The position numbers were made by a program, and so were the translations under genes. Source: Sabellastarte sp. h YS-2021 (lineage: Eukaryota; Annelida; Polychaeta; Sabellida; Sabellidae). Taken from it: 64,000 bases of DNA. The DNA lies in contig OZ024936.1 of NCBI GenBank assembly GCA_964017235.1, forward strand, positions 56,471,028 to 56,535,027, given 5' to 3'. The notes beneath the pieces are model-generated. The model did not search any database, was not told where the DNA came from, and worked only from the letters and a program-made list of their open reading frames with translations. Each line of letters begins with the position of its first letter. Position 1 is the stretch's first letter. Of the stretch, positions 62,398-64,000 are shown one piece after another.

Positions 62398-64000
62398 TTA
62401 TTTGGGTATTTTCTGTTGCTCCATAATTGTCATTATTAAGGAACAGGCCTTGATGGGTTGTGGGTAAATAGCATATATGAACAATATACCTTCACTTAGG
62501 AGGTCATTTTTAGCCCTCATATCATCTAACAGCCCCATCAGTTTGAGATTGTTAGATTGAGTGCTGGTTTGGTCTTTTAACTGTTCCATAAATACCAGAA
62601 TAGTTAATATTCATCACTGGGTATTGGTAGTTTGAGGATAGGCAGAATACAAGCAAACTCTGTCTTGGGGCTCTTAGAAGGTCATATTTGGTCTCATTTT
62701 GTCCTCTAACAGCCCCTGTATATGATTTGATCGTAAAAGGTCAATGACACCTTTTGTTTATTGGAGACTTTCTAATATGCTATCTTGCTTCCCTAGGGGC
62801 TTATTTGGGTATTTTCTTTTGCTCCATAATTGCTATTATTAATCAATAGCCTTGGTGGGTTGTGGGTAAATAGCTTATTTGAACAATCTACCTGCACTTA
62901 GGAGGTCATTTTTATGCACTTATAGCATCTAAAAGCCCCATAAGTTTGAGATTGTTACATTTAGTGCTGTTTTTTTTCTTTTAACTGTTCCATAAATACC
63001 AGAAGTTTATATTCATCACTGGGTATTGACAGTCTGAGGTCAGGCAGAATACAAGCAAACTCTGTCTTGGGGCTCTTAGAAGGTCATATTTGGTCTCATT
63101 TTGTCCTCTAACAGCCCCTGTATATGACTTGATCATAAAAAATCAATGACAGATTTTGTTTTTTTTTGTGACTTTCTAATATGTTAGCTTGGTCACCCAA
63201 GGGCTTATTTGGGTATTTTCTGTTGCTCCATAATTGTCATTATTAAGGAACAGGCCTTGATGGGTTGTGGGTAAATAGCATATATGAACAATATACCTTC
63301 ACTTAGGAGGTCATTTTTAGCCCTCATATCATCTAACAGCCCCATCAGTTTGAGATTGTTAGATTGAGTGCTGGTTTGGTCTTTTAACTGTTCCATAAAT
63401 ACCAGAATAGTTAATATTCATCACTGGGTATTGGTAGTTTGAGGATAGGCAGAATACAAGCAAACTCTGTCTTGGGGCTCTTAGAAGGTCATATTTGGTC
63501 TCATTTTGTCCTCTAACAGCCCCTGTATATGATTTGATCGTAAAAGGTCAATGACACCTTTTGTTTATTGGAGACTTTCTAATATGCTATCTTGCTTGCC
63601 TAGGGGCTTATTTGGGTATTTTCTTTTGCTCCATAATTGCAATTATTAATCAACAGCCTTGGTGGGTTGTGGGTAAATAGCTTATTTGAACAATATACCT
63701 GCACTTAGGAGGTCATTTTTATGCACTTATAGCATCTAAAAGCCCCATAAGTTTGAGATTGTTACATTTAGTGCTGTTTTTTTTCTTTTAACTGTTCCAT
63801 AAATACCAGAAGTTTATATTCATCACTGGGTATTGACAGTCTGAGGTCAGGCAGAATACAAGCAAACTCTGTCTTGGGGCTCTTAGAAGGTCATATTTGG
63901 TCTCATTTTGTCCTCTAACAGCCCCTGTATATGACTTGATCATAAAAAATCAATGACAGATTTTGTTTTTTTGTGACTTTCTAATATGTTAGCTTGGTCA
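62398..64000. repeat. Four-dimer HOR, incomplete at window edge
   Basis: Dimers at 62398 (standard A, B1 markers) and 63205 (gcaattatt B). The final B is cut about nine bases before its end at gcttggtca. The array therefore continues beyond the window. Confidence 0.88.

Larger units (their letters stand above)
1..64000. repeat. Tandem satellite DNA array (805 bp A-B dimer, all head-to-tail)
   Basis: The window is filled from end to end by copies of one ~805 bp unit in a single orientation. Each dimer starts at a TTATTTGGG motif, and A monomers start at 803, 1608, 2413, 3620, 4427, 5231, 6036 and so on to 63205, usually 804-807 bp apart. Seven spacings of about 1205 bp hold one extra B-type monomer. 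Unit length varies mainly through T-tract length and a 1 bp change in B (ctaaaagcccc against ctaaatcccc). There is no inversion, transposon insertion or unique spacer. Long homogenised arrays like this are known from eukaryotic centromeric, pericentromeric and other heterochromatic regions; this location is inferred. The family is not recognised. Confidence 0.98.

Noticed and set aside
803-63396. A 72-copy family of 63-residue protein genes on the minus strand
   Set aside because: The copies ride on the satellite, have no recognisable domain, vary mostly by replacement changes, and include frameshift and nonsense copies. No promoter or neighbouring gene supports expression.
1-64000. CRISPR array
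   Set aside because: The units are ~402/805 bp with no short repeat-unique spacer pattern; spacer-like variation is absent and no cas gene is present.
1-64000. Transposon or retroelement array with coding capacity
   Set aside because: No reverse transcriptase, transposase or integrase frames, no terminal inverted repeats or LTRs, and no target-site duplications at unit borders.
1-64000. Bacterial or viral origin of the sequence
   Set aside because: There is no coding density at all, and tens of kilobases of homogenised ~805 bp repeats with CpG decay fit eukaryotic satellite DNA.

Overview
The whole 64 kb window is one uninterrupted, single-orientation tandem satellite-DNA array. I see no convincing protein-coding gene, RNA gene, transposon, CRISPR array, origin or non-satellite spacer. 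The basic unit is an ~805 bp dimer made of two related ~402 bp monomers, here called A (example 803-1205) and B (example 1206-1607). I count 76 A-type and about 83 B-type monomers, including two B::A hybrids and partial copies at both edges, which accounts for essentially every base.

This scale and degree of homogenisation is typical of eukaryotic centromeric, pericentromeric or other heterochromatic satellites resolved by long reads. The DNA is AT-rich and almost free of CpG. The few CpGs present vary between copies in ways that look like deamination (CG against TG or CA), which suggests a germline that methylates cytosine, such as a vertebrate or plant. I do not recognise the satellite family and cannot name the organism. 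No canonical CENP-B box was found.

The array has nested structure. (1) Each 402 bp monomer looks like an old duplication of a ~200 bp element: matching blocks recur with alternating spacing of about 178 and 224 bp. (2) A and B form the 805 bp dimer. (3) Dimers form longer higher-order repeats (HORs) recognisable by linked variants: a three-dimer ~2.416 kb unit at 3620-10868 (three copies); related three-dimer units with displaced duplications at 10869-22141; a region rich in A-B-B trimers and 7-monomer units at 22142-35819; and a four-dimer ~3.22 kb HOR from 35820 to the right edge, broken at 52738-59175 by two-dimer (~1.61 kb) duplications and shortened once at 40651-43067.

The only repeated ORF is a 63-codon minus-strand frame in the first half of monomer A. 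It is intact in 72 of 75 A copies with a complete frame region. The other three have a frameshift, and the partial copy at the left edge has a premature stop. Almost every variant I can see inside it changes the amino acid, so its persistence is better explained by concerted evolution of the DNA than by protein function. No genes are seen working together here; the biology is that of satellite amplification by unequal crossover and gene conversion, possibly with a chromatin or centromere role that the sequence alone cannot prove.
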